This document shows positions 1 through 9,187 of a DNA stretch of 11,530 nt, piece by piece. A model generated the notes under the pieces. It was not told where the DNA came from, did no database searches, and was given only the letters and a program-made list of their open reading frames with translations. The translations under genes and the position numbers were made by a program. Each line of letters opens with the position of its first letter. Positions within the stretch are counted from its first letter, which is position 1. The DNA is from Chloroflexota bacterium (GTDB lineage Bacteria > Chloroflexota > Limnocylindria > Limnocylindrales > CSP1-4): positions 1 to 11,530 of the forward strand of contig JAOUEG010000035.1 of assembly GCA_029858845.1 (NCBI GenBank), given 5' to 3'.

Positions 1-464
1 ATGGCCCGCATCCTCGATTTCTATGCGGTCCGCTGGGAGTACGAGCCGCACACGTTCCCGATCCTGTGGAGCCTCGACGGTGATGTGCTCGAGAGCTTCT
101 CGCCCGACTTCTACCTGCCGGACCTAGACCTCTATCTCGAGATGACGACACTCCGGCAGAAGCTCGTCCGCAAGAAGAACCGCAAGCTTCGGCGCCTCCG
201 TGAGCTGTATCCGGCCATCAACATCAAGCTGTTCTACGCGCGCGACTTCCGCGCCCTCATGCTCAAGTACGGCAAGGGAGCGCTGGCCAGCGGACTCTCC
301 GGGACCTCCGGTCAGGTCGCCCTTCCATACGGCCCGGTTGTGGCGGTCGGCGGAGAGGCGGTGCTGCGGCCATCGGACGCGTCCGTCCCGGCCGCGCTCG
401 CTGAACGGCGACCGGCCGGCCGGCGTGCCGCCGTGACGGCTCAGCCCGAGGAGTCGACGATCCA

Positions 465-468
<4 letters not shown>
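1..468 (+). CDS. PD-(D/E)XK nuclease-like hypothetical protein, possibly 5'-partial
   Basis: Unnamed protein, 155 residues as read from the ATG at base 1. The core (residues 1-90) has a restriction-endonuclease-like pattern: E15 in a W-E-Y-E-P segment, a P-D-F-Y-L-P-D turn at 35-41, a beta strand ending in E47-M-T, then a very basic helix (about 51-69, K/R-rich) and a strand at 73-79. In active PD-(D/E)XK nucleases the second motif is E-x-K; here it is E-M-T, so catalysis is doubtful and nucleic-acid binding may be what remains. Residues 95-155 are Ala/Arg/Pro/Gly-rich and probably disordered. From memory, similar proteins next to hpt in Chloroflexota have residues before the A-R-I-L-D-F-Y segment, so Met1 may be internal and the true start outside the window. 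The TGA overlaps the hpt GTG (GTGA), implying coupled translation. The reading frame is secure; the fold is inferred from motif spacing only. Confidence 0.7.
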
Positions 469-1054
<586 letters not shown>

Positions 1055-1058
<4 letters not shown>

Positions 1059-1498
1059 CGATGCATCGGCGGCCCCTCGGCCGGGGGCGGACCCTTGCGG
1101 CGCTGGGCGGCGCGATCGTCGTCATCGGGTCGGTGCTGCCGTGGTGGCAAGTCGGCGGCGATCCGGGCCTGCCCACGGCCAGCGGCAACGGCCTGGAGGG
1201 CAGCGGGATCGTCGTCTTCCTCGTCGGGGTGATCACGCTCGGTCTCGTCGCGCTGCCGTACGCCCTCGGCGATCGACCGACGGGGCTGGATCGGTGGCTG
1301 TCATTCGCACTGCTGGCCGTGGTCGGGTGGCTGGCACTCGCGTGGCGCGTGCTCGATCTGCTCATGCGTGGCGCTTTCGCGTTCGACGAGCCGGCCCAGG
1401 TGTTCACCAACGGTCCCGGGTTGTGGCTCGTCGGGCTCGGGATGGTCATCCTGTCCCGCGCCGTCTACACCATGTCCCTGGAGCCCCGCTACCGCTGA
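1055..1498 (+). CDS. small four-helix integral membrane protein, function unknown
   Basis: 147-aa protein that I do not recognise by name. Hydrophobic segments at about 13-30, 50-70, 81-98 and 120-136 predict four transmembrane helices. A basic N-terminus (R5, R6, R10, R12) suggests the N-terminus faces the cytoplasm. Helix 1 ends in L-P-W-W and is followed by a Gly/Pro-rich loop, a pattern common in small actinobacterial and Chloroflexota membrane proteins. No catalytic or cofactor motif is visible. It overlaps hpt by 4 nt (GTGA), so it is translationally coupled to purine salvage. A tempting idea is a purine-related membrane role, but this is inference from context only. The start could be the GTG at 1055 or the ATG at 1061 (third codon); a GAGGG at 1041-1045 is 9 nt from the GTG and supports it. 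Confidence 0.8.
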
Positions 1499-1511
1499 CC
1501 ACGATCGGGAG

Positions 1512-1534
1512 GATCCGGGCGACGGGTCCGGATC
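1512..1534 (+). terminator. stem-loop after the hpt unit
   Basis: GATCCGGGC at 1512-1520 pairs with GTCCGGATC at 1526-1534 around a 5-nt loop: nine pairs including one G-U. It begins 13 nt after the membrane-protein stop. No T-tract follows, so it is either a factor-dependent terminator or a 3'-end-stabilising hairpin rather than a classical intrinsic terminator. Confidence 0.4.
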
Positions 1535-1544
1535 ACCCTCGGTG

Positions 1545-1550
1545 TAGGGT
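1545..1550 (+). promoter_or_regulatory. TANNNT -10 box for leaderless transcription of the propeller gene
   Basis: TAGGGT ends 6 nt before the GTG at 1557, the spacing seen in leaderless promoters of GC-rich bacteria, where the start codon is also the transcript's first base. No Shine-Dalgarno lies in front of that GTG, which agrees. No clear -35 is visible. The box overlaps a small inverted repeat (CACCCT 1534-1539 / AGGGTG 1546-1551) that could be an operator or coincidence. Confidence 0.4.
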
Positions 1551-1556
1551 GCGCGG

Positions 1557-3188
1557 GTGGATGACGCAGGCGGTCCCGACATCACCACGACGCCGGTCAG
1601 TCCAGGCCGTGGTGGACGACCCTGGTTGGCCGCCGGCCTCGTCGTGGCCGCCGTCGCGGGATCATTCGCGATCGCTCGTCTGACACCGGCCGACGATCAC
1701 CCACGCCCTGCGGAGACGACCAGACCCACCCCCGCGGACGGCTCGGCGGATCTGGATGCGGTGGCGACCCCTCTGCCCCTCAGTCAGTGGTTCAGCGCGC
1801 CGGAGGCCCCGATCGACGATGTCCTCGTGGAGGTGGGGACCGTGCGCATGCTGCGGATCGCCGGCACCCGACTCACCGATGAGGCGCTCGCGAAGCCCGG
1901 GCTCGATCTCCTGCTTCTTGCGGAACGTGGCGGAACGGTGTGCCTGTGCTGGCAGCCGTCGGGGACCGAGTCGGGGGACCCCCGGGCCCTGGACCTGGTC
2001 CGCCGTGACGACGACCAAGGCGAGCTCTCGCGAACCACGGTCAGCGTCGTGAACGGTCTTGACAACGACGGCAGCCCCGCTGCCCCCATGCAGGTGGCGA
2101 TGGAGGCGCGGCCCGATGATCGGTTCGCCTACCTGGCCCGGGTCGTCCGCTCTAGGACGCAGTGGCAGGTCAGCCTGGATGTCATCGATCTCGTCACGGC
2201 GTCGATCACCGACTCGATCGACCTGATCCCGATCCCACAGCGCGACCGTTCGGCGGTCGCCGCCGTGGAACGACCCACGCTGCGTGTCGCTCCGGATGGC
2301 CGCCACGCCCTGGTGATGTCGGCGATCACCCGGGGCGCCGCGCCCGGGCGAGTCATCGCTTCGCGCCATGCCTGGATCGTCGCCCTGAACGGCCCGAACG
2401 TCGAGGGTGTCGTCGTCGCCGACTCTATCGCGCAGGCCTCGACCGACGGATCGCCCGGCGAGCCGTGCGATTGGGTCGCCTTCGCCACAGCCACGATCAT
2501 CGCCGAGGGCTGCCGCCATCCCATGGCCGTTGTCGCTTCGCTGGAGATCCGACGCCATGATCTCGCTGGCCGCGATCTCGGCACCGTCGATGCTGATCCG
2601 TTCACATCCGATCCAGGCGGAGTCCTCGTCAACGAGCGGAGCGGCATCGTGTACGCGTGGGATCCCCTCGCCCACACCTTGTTCGCGGTGGATCTGGTAC
2701 TCGGTCGGTCGTGGAGCGCCGGGCCGGTCCCAGGTGAGCGCGAGAACCCGGCCGCCGTCCTGGTGGCGGGTGTCCGGCCGCCACCGGGAGCCCCCACGAC
2801 ATGGTCGGACGGCGGCTCAGCGACCGCGGCGGCCCCAAGACGCGTGCTTGCGGGCTCGCCGGACGGGAGCCTGCTCTACGCCATCGGGGACTCGCCGCAC
2901 GGGTCCGGCAGCTCCGGGATCTGGGTCTTCGACGCGAGGACCCTCACGCTGGTCGAGCGCTGGCCGGCCCACGCCGCCTATGCCTCTCTGACGCTGTTCG
3001 AGGACGGACGCTGGCTGGCGGCCGCGGGCCGGCCCGGCCTGACCGCCAGCGGCGATCCCGCCGATTGGCAGGCATCTGTCACGATCCATGACACCGAGAC
3101 TGGACGCCCGGTCCTTCGGCTCGGGGACATCGGGACATCCGAGCCGGTCACCTTTCCGCGAAGCGTGACACTCGTCGCGACGCCCTGA
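1557..3188 (+). CDS. membrane-anchored beta-propeller-like extracytoplasmic protein
   Basis: 543 aa, not recognised as a named family. Residues 1-21 are polar and end in R-G-G-R-P. Residues 22-41 form one hydrophobic helix, read as an uncleaved signal anchor. Residues 43-65 are a Pro/Thr/Asp-rich linker, so the rest should lie outside the membrane. The exported part is beta-rich and has WD40/YVTN-like blade signatures: A-P-D-G-R-H-A-L-V at 245-253, S-P-D-G-S-L-L-Y-A-I at 434-443 followed by G-I-W-V-F-D-A-R-T-L-T at 454-464, F-E-D-G-R-W-L-A at 481-488, and V-T-I-H-D-T-E-T-G at 508-516. C129/C131 and C304/C319 could form disulfides. No enzyme motif is seen; binding or scaffolding is possible. 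Start is GTG with no SD but a -10-like box 6 nt upstream. It ends 7 nt from the convergent livF. Gene reality is secure; the propeller fold is inferred from repeats. Confidence 0.8.
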   Translation: MDDAGGPDITTTPVSPGRGGRPWLAAGLVVAAVAGSFAIARLTPADDHPRPAETTRPTPADGSADLDAVATPLPLSQWFSAPEAPIDDVLVEVGTVRMLRIAGTRLTDEALAKPGLDLLLLAERGGTVCLCWQPSGTESGDPRALDLVRRDDDQGELSRTTVSVVNGLDNDGSPAAPMQVAMEARPDDRFAYLARVVRSRTQWQVSLDVIDLVTASITDSIDLIPIPQRDRSAVAAVERPTLRVAPDGRHALVMSAITRGAAPGRVIASRHAWIVALNGPNVEGVVVADSIAQASTDGSPGEPCDWVAFATATIIAEGCRHPMAVVASLEIRRHDLAGRDLGTVDADPFTSDPGGVLVNERSGIVYAWDPLAHTLFAVDLVLGRSWSAGPVPGERENPAAVLVAGVRPPPGAPTTWSDGGSATAAAPRRVLAGSPDGSLLYAIGDSPHGSGSSGIWVFDARTLTLVERWPAHAAYASLTLFEDGRWLAAAGRPGLTASGDPADWQASVTIHDTETGRPVLRLGDIGTSEPVTFPRSVTLVATP

Positions 3189-3195
3189 CCTTGGA

Positions 3196-3918
3196 TCAGT
3201 CGATGCCCAGGTAGGCCTTCTGAACCATCTCGTTGTCGCGCAGATCCGCAGCCCTCTCCGCGAGGACGATGGTACCCGTCTCGATGACGTAGCCGCGGTC
3301 GGCGATCTCGAGCGCCTTCCGCGCGTTCTGCTCGACGAGCAGGATGGTGGTGCCCTGCTCGTGAAGCTGGCCGATCGTCTCGAAGATCTGGTCGACAAGC
3401 ACTGGAGCCAGACCCATGGACGGTTCATCCAGAAGCAGGACCTTGGGATCGGACATCAGCGCTCGACCGATCGCCAGCATCTGCTGTTCGCCGCCACTGA
3501 GCGTGCCCGCTACCTGGTGCTCTCGCTGCTTGAGGCGTGGGAACCGATCAAAGGCACTCTCGATGCGCTGGAGCACGAGCGCTTTGTCCTTGACGACGAA
3601 CGCGCCCATCTTGAGATTCTCAGTCACGGTCAGCCGGGCGAAGATGCGTCGACCCTCGGGCACCTGCACGATCCCCTTGGCCATGATCTGGTGTGCTTGG
3701 TACGTGGCGAGATCCTCGCCGTCGAGCATGATCTGGCCTGTTCGCGGCCGGACCAAACCGCTGATCGAGTTGAGCGTGGTGCTCTTGCCGGCGCCGTTGC
3801 CACCGATCAGGGCGACGACCTCGCCCTGGTGTACCTCCAGGGAGATGCCGCGCAAGGCGTGGATGCTGCCGTAGAAGGTGTTGACGTCGACGACCGATAG
3901 GACCGGCTGGGTCATCAC
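3196..3918 (-). CDS. livF: branched-chain amino-acid ABC transporter ATP-binding protein LivF
   Basis: One of the two cytoplasmic ATPases that power the LIV-type importer. Motifs in 240 aa: Walker A G-G-N-G-A-G-K-S-T at 39-47, Q85 in the Q-loop leading to the LivF-typical V-P-E-G-R-R-I-F at 86-93, ABC signature L-S-G-G-E-Q-Q at 140-146, Walker B V-L-L-L-D-E-P at 160-166, and V-E-Q-N at 195-198, where LivF proteins normally carry Gln in place of the switch His. The length is standard, so it looks active. The start is ambiguous: GTG at 3918-3916 gives a GTGA overlap with the livG stop, while the next codon, ATG at 3915-3913, gives TGATG. Either is coupled to livG and there is no strong SD. Last gene of the operon, facing the propeller gene across 7 nt. 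Exact substrate cannot be told from the ATPase. Confidence 0.95.
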   Translation of the reverse strand: MMTQPVLSVVDVNTFYGSIHALRGISLEVHQGEVVALIGGNGAGKSTTLNSISGLVRPRTGQIMLDGEDLATYQAHQIMAKGIVQVPEGRRIFARLTVTENLKMGAFVVKDKALVLQRIESAFDRFPRLKQREHQVAGTLSGGEQQMLAIGRALMSDPKVLLLDEPSMGLAPVLVDQIFETIGQLHEQGTTILLVEQNARKALEIADRGYVIETGTIVLAERAADLRDNEMVQKAYLGID

Positions 3919-4775
3919 GTCATCGACCCCGAAGGACCGCGATCCGACGGCGGTAGGGCCTCATCCTCCTCGGTCGGTCCCACCGGATCGGCAGGGCCCG
4001 CCTCATCCGGTGCGGTGGCGCGACCAAGGTACGCCTCGATCACCAGCTGGTTCTTCTGGATCTCGGCAGGAGTCCCCTCCGCGATCTTGCGGCCGTAGTC
4101 GAGGACCGTGATCTTCTCAGAGATGTCCATCACGACTCGCATCTCGTGCTCGATCAGGAGGACGGTGATGCCCAGGTCGTCCCGAAGCTGGCGGAAGAGT
4201 TCAGTCATCTGGTGCGTCTCCGACGGGTTCATGCCGGCGGTCGGTTCGTCGAGGAGCAGGAGTCGCGGTTTGTTGGCCAGCGCCCGGGCCACCTCCAGGC
4301 GGCGCTGGTCGCCGTATGGGAGCTTGACCGCCAGAGAGTCGCCGCGCCCTGAGAGCCCGACGAAGTCCAGCAATCGAAGCGCCTCGACATGAGCCGCTCG
4401 CTCCTCGCGGCGCTGGGCGGGGGTCCGAACGATCGCTCCCATCCACGTCGCGTGCATATGGTTGTGCTGGCCGACCAGGATGTTCTCGATCGCGGTCATG
4501 CTCGCAAACAGCCGGATGTTCTGATACGTCCGAGAGATCCCGTAGTGAGCGACCTCGTCGGGCCGCAGTGTGTGGATCGGCCTGCCATCGAAGGTGATGC
4601 TGCCTTCGTCGACATGGAAGAACCCGGTCAGGCAGTTGAAGAACGTCGTCTTGCCGGCGCCGTTCGGGCCGATGACGCTGGCGATGGAGCCTTCCTCGAG
4701 TTCGAAGTCAAGCTCGCTCACCGCGGTCAGACCGCCGAATCGTTTGGTGACCTGCTTGGCCGACAGCAGGCTCAT
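3915..4775 (-). CDS. livG: branched-chain amino-acid ABC transporter ATP-binding protein LivG
   Basis: Second ATPase of the importer, expected to pair with LivF on the LivH-LivM permease. Walker A G-P-N-G-A-G-K-T at 36-43, Q85 in S-R-T-Y-Q-N, the LivG-type signature L-P-Y-G-D-Q-R-R at 152-159, Walker B L-L-L-L-D-E-P at 172-178, and switch His H210 in L-I-E-H-E-M. The family core ends at E-A-Y-L-G (247-251). Residues 252-286 are an added Pro/Asp/Glu-rich tail, probably disordered, so the protein is longer than the usual 250-260 aa. The ATG at 4775 overlaps the livM stop (ATGA), and a GGAGG at 4790-4786 lies about 10 nt upstream. Assignment is firm; the tail's role is unknown. Confidence 0.95.
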   Translation of the reverse strand: MSLLSAKQVTKRFGGLTAVSELDFELEEGSIASVIGPNGAGKTTFFNCLTGFFHVDEGSITFDGRPIHTLRPDEVAHYGISRTYQNIRLFASMTAIENILVGQHNHMHATWMGAIVRTPAQRREERAAHVEALRLLDFVGLSGRGDSLAVKLPYGDQRRLEVARALANKPRLLLLDEPTAGMNPSETHQMTELFRQLRDDLGITVLLIEHEMRVVMDISEKITVLDYGRKIAEGTPAEIQKNQLVIEAYLGRATAPDEAGPADPVGPTEEDEALPPSDRGPSGSMT

Positions 4776-6522
4776 GGGAGAGATGCCTCCCGGCGCTCCT
4801 CGTCCGTGACCAGCTCGCTGTCGGGTACGTCGGCCAACTCCCGGCTGGTATGCAGCTCGCGCCGGGTGACCCTGGAGGGAAGGAGGCCCTCGGGGCGAAG
4901 GATCATGATGACCATCAGGGCGATGCCGTAGAACAGCAGACGGTAGTCACTGAACTCACGGAACAGCTCCGGCAGCCCGACCAGGATCAGCGCGCCAACG
5001 ACCACGCCCGGGATACTGCCCATCCCGCCGACGATCACGATCGCCGCCACATTGATCGACAGCTGCAGCTGGATGCTGGAGGCGAAGATGGACCCGACGA
5101 GTCCGGCCGAGATGGCGCCGGCCAGACCGGCGAACGCCCCGCCGAGCATGTAGGCCAGCAGCTTTGTCTGGACGAGGTTGACGCCCATCCCCTCGGCGAC
5201 GTCTTCGTCTTCGCGGATCGCCATCCACGACCGGCCCAGGCGCGAACTTCGCAATCGCCAGGCAATGAATGCCACGACTGCCGCGAACGCCAGGGCGATG
5301 TAGTAGATCTGGACGGGCCCGGATAGCCAGTGCGTTGGCGGGACATCGAGCGGCTTCGGGATATTGAGGATCCCGCGCGGCCCTCCCAGGATCGGCTTCA
5401 TCAGGTCAGACCCGGCCAGGATCCGGATGATCTCCCCGAAGCCCAGGGTCGCGATCGCGAGATAGTCGCCCCGGATGCGAAGGATCGGCAGGCCCAGGAT
5501 GAGACCGAACAGCATGGCGAACAGGACAGCGAAGGGAACGGCCTCCCAGAACCCCCAGTTGGCGAGTCCGTACTCGGCCGTCGAGGTCAGCAGGGCGACG
5601 GTGTAGGCACCGACCGCGAAGAACGCCACGAAGCCGAGGTCCAGGAGGCCGGCGAGCCCCAAGGTGATGTTGAGACCCATCCCAAGCAGGACGAAGATGG
5701 CAACGAGCGCGATGACCTGGGCGAAGAACGGGCCCATCGCCAGCGGGAACAGCAGGACGAGGGCGAGGACCAGGAGCCCGAGCGGCCCGACGACGAGTCG
5801 CCGCTGCCTCGGCGGCAGCGCATTCACGCGCTGGCGGGGCTTCGTCCGGCGAACGATCGCTGTGGTCCCGACGCTCACCACGAACACGATGGCGGCGCCG
5901 GCAGCGGTCAACCCCTCGGAGCCGAACATGAAGCGGGCGACGTCCCTCAGCGGCGTCACCAGCATCGGCGTCCGAAGTAGCCCGGCGAACAGGCCAAAGA
6001 ACAGCAGCGACGAGAGACCGATCACGAGCGGCACGCGGATGGCCGAGGGCAGCCCGAGGATGACGGCGGCCAGAGCGCCTGTGATCGCGCCGGCGACGAT
6101 CGGCACGATCGGCCCGGTCAGGACGATTCCGTCGGTCAACAACGCATAGAGGGTCGGCGAGGCGTTCAGGAACACGGATCGCAGGTCGATCGCCTCGCCC
6201 AGCAGCACGAGTCCCGTCAGGAACGCGCCGGTGATCGCGCCGACGATCGCCCCGACCACGACGGCTCGGAGCCAGGAAGCCTTGACCTGATCCATCCCAG
6301 CCAAGTAACTCGCCGCACCGAACGTGATCAGCAGTGCCGCCTGGCCGAGCTCGAGCACGTCGACGATGAGCGGCCGTTCTGCAAAGACCGGCACGATGCC
6401 GACCAGACACAGATAGATGGCCACGACGCCGGCGATGACGCTGATCTGCAGGACCCGGCGAAGGTTCCACGTGTCGGCCGCACCGGCTCCGGGCATGTCC
6501 GTCGGCTGGATGGCCACGGCGG

Positions 6523-6526
<4 letters not shown>
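4772..6526 (-). CDS. livM: branched-chain amino-acid ABC transporter permease LivM with N-terminal membrane extension
   Basis: Transmembrane permease subunit of the LIV importer. The C-terminal part (about 246-550) is a normal LivM: G-L-N-I-T-L-G-L-A-G-L-L-D-L-G at 284-298, V-G-A-Y-T at 305-309, R-I-R-G-D-Y-L-A-I-A-T-L-G-F-G-E at 350-365, G-P-R-G-I at 382-386, and the ATPase-contacting stretch L-G-R-S-W-M-A-I-R-E-D-E at 430-441, ending in R-P-E-G-L-L-P. Ahead of it lie about 230 extra residues with hydrophobic segments near 24-44, 57-76, 86-109, 137-158, 165-187 and 207-224, then a basic linker (226-243). LivM is usually 300-430 aa, so 584 is long. The frame is open throughout, with the GTG start 6 nt after GAGGAG (6538-6533) and a GTGA overlap with livH, so the extension is translated. 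Its role is unknown. A polar C-terminal tail (551-584) is also present. Confidence 0.93.
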
Positions 6527-7599
<1,073 letters not shown>

Positions 7600-7606
7600 C
7601 TGGCTG

Positions 7607-7611
7607 CCTCC
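7607..7611 (-). promoter_or_regulatory. livH: Shine-Dalgarno deciding the livH TTG start
   Basis: GGAGG on the - strand with 7 nt to the TTG at 7599-7597. No ATG lies near the correct spacing, so this site makes the TTG the preferred start. Confidence 0.75.
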
Positions 7612-7630
7612 GTCTGGTGACGGTTAGCGA

Positions 7631-7665
7631 GCAGGGACGAGCGGGTGGTGCCTGCTCGTCCCTGC
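7631..7665 (-). terminator. strong intercistronic stem-loop between binding-protein gene and livH
   Basis: GCAGGGACGAGC at 7631-7642 is the exact reverse complement of 7654-7665. Three more pairs (one G-U) extend the stem to 15 pairs around a 5-nt loop. No U-run follows on the - strand, so a complete intrinsic stop is unlikely. Partial attenuation or protection of the upstream mRNA from 3' exonucleases is more likely, a known arrangement after ABC binding-protein genes. It ends 20 nt before the livH ribosome-binding site. Confidence 0.7.
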
Positions 7666-7670
7666 GTATG

Positions 7671-7697
7671 GATCACCCTCTCGATCGAGGGGTGATC
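7671..7697 (-). repeat. second inverted repeat directly after the binding-protein stop
   Basis: GATCACCC at 7671-7678 pairs with GGGTGATC at 7690-7697. The stem continues by two pairs past a one-base bulge, with a loop inside the perfect 10-bp palindrome CTCGATCGAG (7680-7689). On the - strand it starts 4 nt after the TAG stop and lies 5 nt before the larger stem-loop. It may act with that one as a tandem mRNA barrier; as duplex DNA it could also be a protein site. Confidence 0.55.
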
Positions 7698-7701
7698 GGA
7701 C

Positions 7702-8988
7702 CTACGGGAAGATCGGTGTCGCCGGCATCACGAGCGCGTCGACATCTGCCTGGGTGACCTCGTAGACCGCGATGACCGGGGCCCCGCAGTCGCCGGTGGC
7801 GCTGCAGCTGAGGGTGCCGGTCAGCCCGACGAAATCCTTGGTTGCGTAGATCGCGTCCCGGAGGGCGCCCTTGGGGACGGTCAGCGAACCGTCAGCGTTC
7901 TCGACGGCAACCTTGGCGAGCGCAGCGAACATCATGTTCGTCGCGTCGTATGCCTGGGCGTGGAACGCGCTCAGCGGGGTGCCGCCGAACTTGGCCGCTC
8001 GCTTCTCCAGGAAGCCTGCATAGTCACCTGTGAAGGCCGAGAAGTTCGGGCTCGTCTGGAGGTGACCGACGGCATCTGAACCAGCCGCCTTGAGGAAGTC
8101 GGGTGAGTAGTGGCCGTCGGCGCCCAGGGTCTTGACGTTCTCAAGCCCGGTCGTAGACGGGATCTGGGAGACCAGGAAGCCGCTTTCGGCGACGAACATC
8201 GGCATGTAGATGAGCTCAGGGCCCGCAGCCGACATCGTCTTGAGCGTCGTGCTCATGTCGGTCGTGCCCTTGGCGATAGCCTCCGAGGCGACGATCTCGC
8301 CGCCGAGCGTGGTGAACTCCGCCTCGAAGACGCCAACGAGGGCCTCGGCGTAGGCGCTGCCGTCGTGGATGGTCGCGGCCTTCCGGATACCCAGCTGGTT
8401 GTAGCTGTACTCGGCGGCCACCTTGCCCTGGAAGTTGTCGTTGTGCGCCGTTCGGAGATAGCCGGCGTAGGTCGCGTCGCGATCCGGTGCGGTCAGAGCC
8501 GGGCGGGTATTGGACGGCGAGATCGTCGTCAGGCCCGCTTCGGTGATGGCCTTGATGCCCCCGACGGCTTCGTCCGAGCAGGCCGAGCCGATGAGACCGA
8601 CGAGCGTGCTGTCGGCGGCCAGCTTGGTCGCCGCGGTCGCGCCGCCTTCAGGCGTGCACAGGCCGTCTTCGGAAGTCAACAGGATGTCGTGGCCCATGAA
8701 CTGGCCGAGGTCGTCGATGGCCACCTCGACGCCCTGCCTGGAATCCTCGCCCAGTGTCGAGTCGGGCCCGGACAGGACGCCCCAGTAGGCGACGTGGACC
8801 GGCTCGCCGGCCTGGATCTCGACGGTGCCGAGCGGATCGTCGACGGGGGCCCCTTCGCTGGGGGCTGCCGACGGCGCCTCTGCTGACGGCGCGGCCGCGC
8901 TCGGGGCGCTGGAAGCGCCACTGCTGCTGCACGCCGCGAACGCCAGGATGCTGACGGCCGCGAGTGCCCCTACCTTGTTAAGTTTCAT
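7702..8988 (-). CDS. livK: branched-chain amino-acid type ABC transporter substrate-binding lipoprotein
   Basis: 428-aa type I periplasmic-binding-protein-like lipoprotein (LIVBP/Peripla_BP_6 family) that captures the substrate outside the membrane and delivers it to LivH-LivM. Residues 1-19 are a signal peptide; C20 in F-A-A-C-S-S-S is the lipidation site, somewhat off-consensus with F at -3. A Ser/Ala/Pro-rich linker spans 21-52. The domain opens with V-H-V-A-Y-W-G-V-L-S-G at 64-74. S-P-S-N-T at 157-161 matches the LivJ/LivK loop that binds the ligand's amino-acid backbone. C111 and C137 are placed like the conserved N-lobe disulfide of LIV-binding proteins; C395/C401 form a second, less usual pair. 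The ATG at 8988 has GGAGGAG 5 nt upstream and precedes the signal peptide; an in-frame start at 9048 would add 20 non-signal residues and is rejected. Ligand may be Leu/Ile/Val or another hydrophobic compound. Confidence 0.93.
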   Translation of the reverse strand: MKLNKVGALAAVSILAFAACSSSGASSAPSAAAPSAEAPSAAPSEGAPVDDPLGTVEIQAGEPVHVAYWGVLSGPDSTLGEDSRQGVEVAIDDLGQFMGHDILLTSEDGLCTPEGGATAATKLAADSTLVGLIGSACSDEAVGGIKAITEAGLTTISPSNTRPALTAPDRDATYAGYLRTAHNDNFQGKVAAEYSYNQLGIRKAATIHDGSAYAEALVGVFEAEFTTLGGEIVASEAIAKGTTDMSTTLKTMSAAGPELIYMPMFVAESGFLVSQIPSTTGLENVKTLGADGHYSPDFLKAAGSDAVGHLQTSPNFSAFTGDYAGFLEKRAAKFGGTPLSAFHAQAYDATNMMFAALAKVAVENADGSLTVPKGALRDAIYATKDFVGLTGTLSCSATGDCGAPVIAVYEVTQADVDALVMPATPIFP

Positions 8989-8993
8989 CCGAT

Positions 8994-9000
8994 CTCCTCC
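8994..9000 (-). promoter_or_regulatory. livK: Shine-Dalgarno deciding the binding-protein start
   Basis: GGAGGAG on the - strand with 5 nt (ATCGG) to the ATG at 8988-8986. This near-perfect site fixes the start and agrees with the signal peptide beginning there. Confidence 0.85.
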
Positions 9001-9053
9001 AATGTCGCCGGTGGGATCCAGCTGTCCCGCGCCGCCTGGGGACCTCATTCGGC

Positions 9054-9081
9054 CGCCCGGCGCCGTATCTCACCCCGGGCG
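9054..9081 (-). promoter_or_regulatory. stem-loop in the liv mRNA leader
   Basis: CGCCCGG at 9054-9060 pairs with CCGGGCG at 9075-9081; one more pair is possible past a bulge. It lies in the roughly 190-nt leader between the proposed promoter and the binding-protein gene. It matches no riboswitch class I know and may be a chance hairpin in GC-rich DNA. Confidence 0.25.
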
Positions 9082-9187
9082 TCGCTGAACATCTGACAGC
9101 GGCGGATTCGGAGTGGTCGGTGCGTGGCGGGTTGCGTCACGAGATCCGTGGCGGGCGGCCTACAGGTGGCCACCGAAGCGATGCCGT

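Noticed and set aside
1662..2675. 337-codon open frame on the - strand opposite the propeller gene
   Set aside because: Composition is Arg/Asp/Gly-rich without motifs; the + frame has a transmembrane anchor, linker and blade repeats.
3322..3335. LivF lacks the switch histidine (V-E-Q-N)
   Set aside because: Gln at this position is normal for LivF proteins, so it is not evidence of inactivation.
8989..9048. In-frame upstream ATG giving a 448-aa binding protein
   Set aside because: The added 20 residues are not signal-peptide-like, whereas the ATG at 8988 has a near-perfect SD and begins directly with the lipoprotein signal.
8989..9181. Riboswitch or T-box in the liv leader
   Set aside because: I could not match a T-box, SAM, lysine, glycine or other known consensus; only one plain hairpin is visible.
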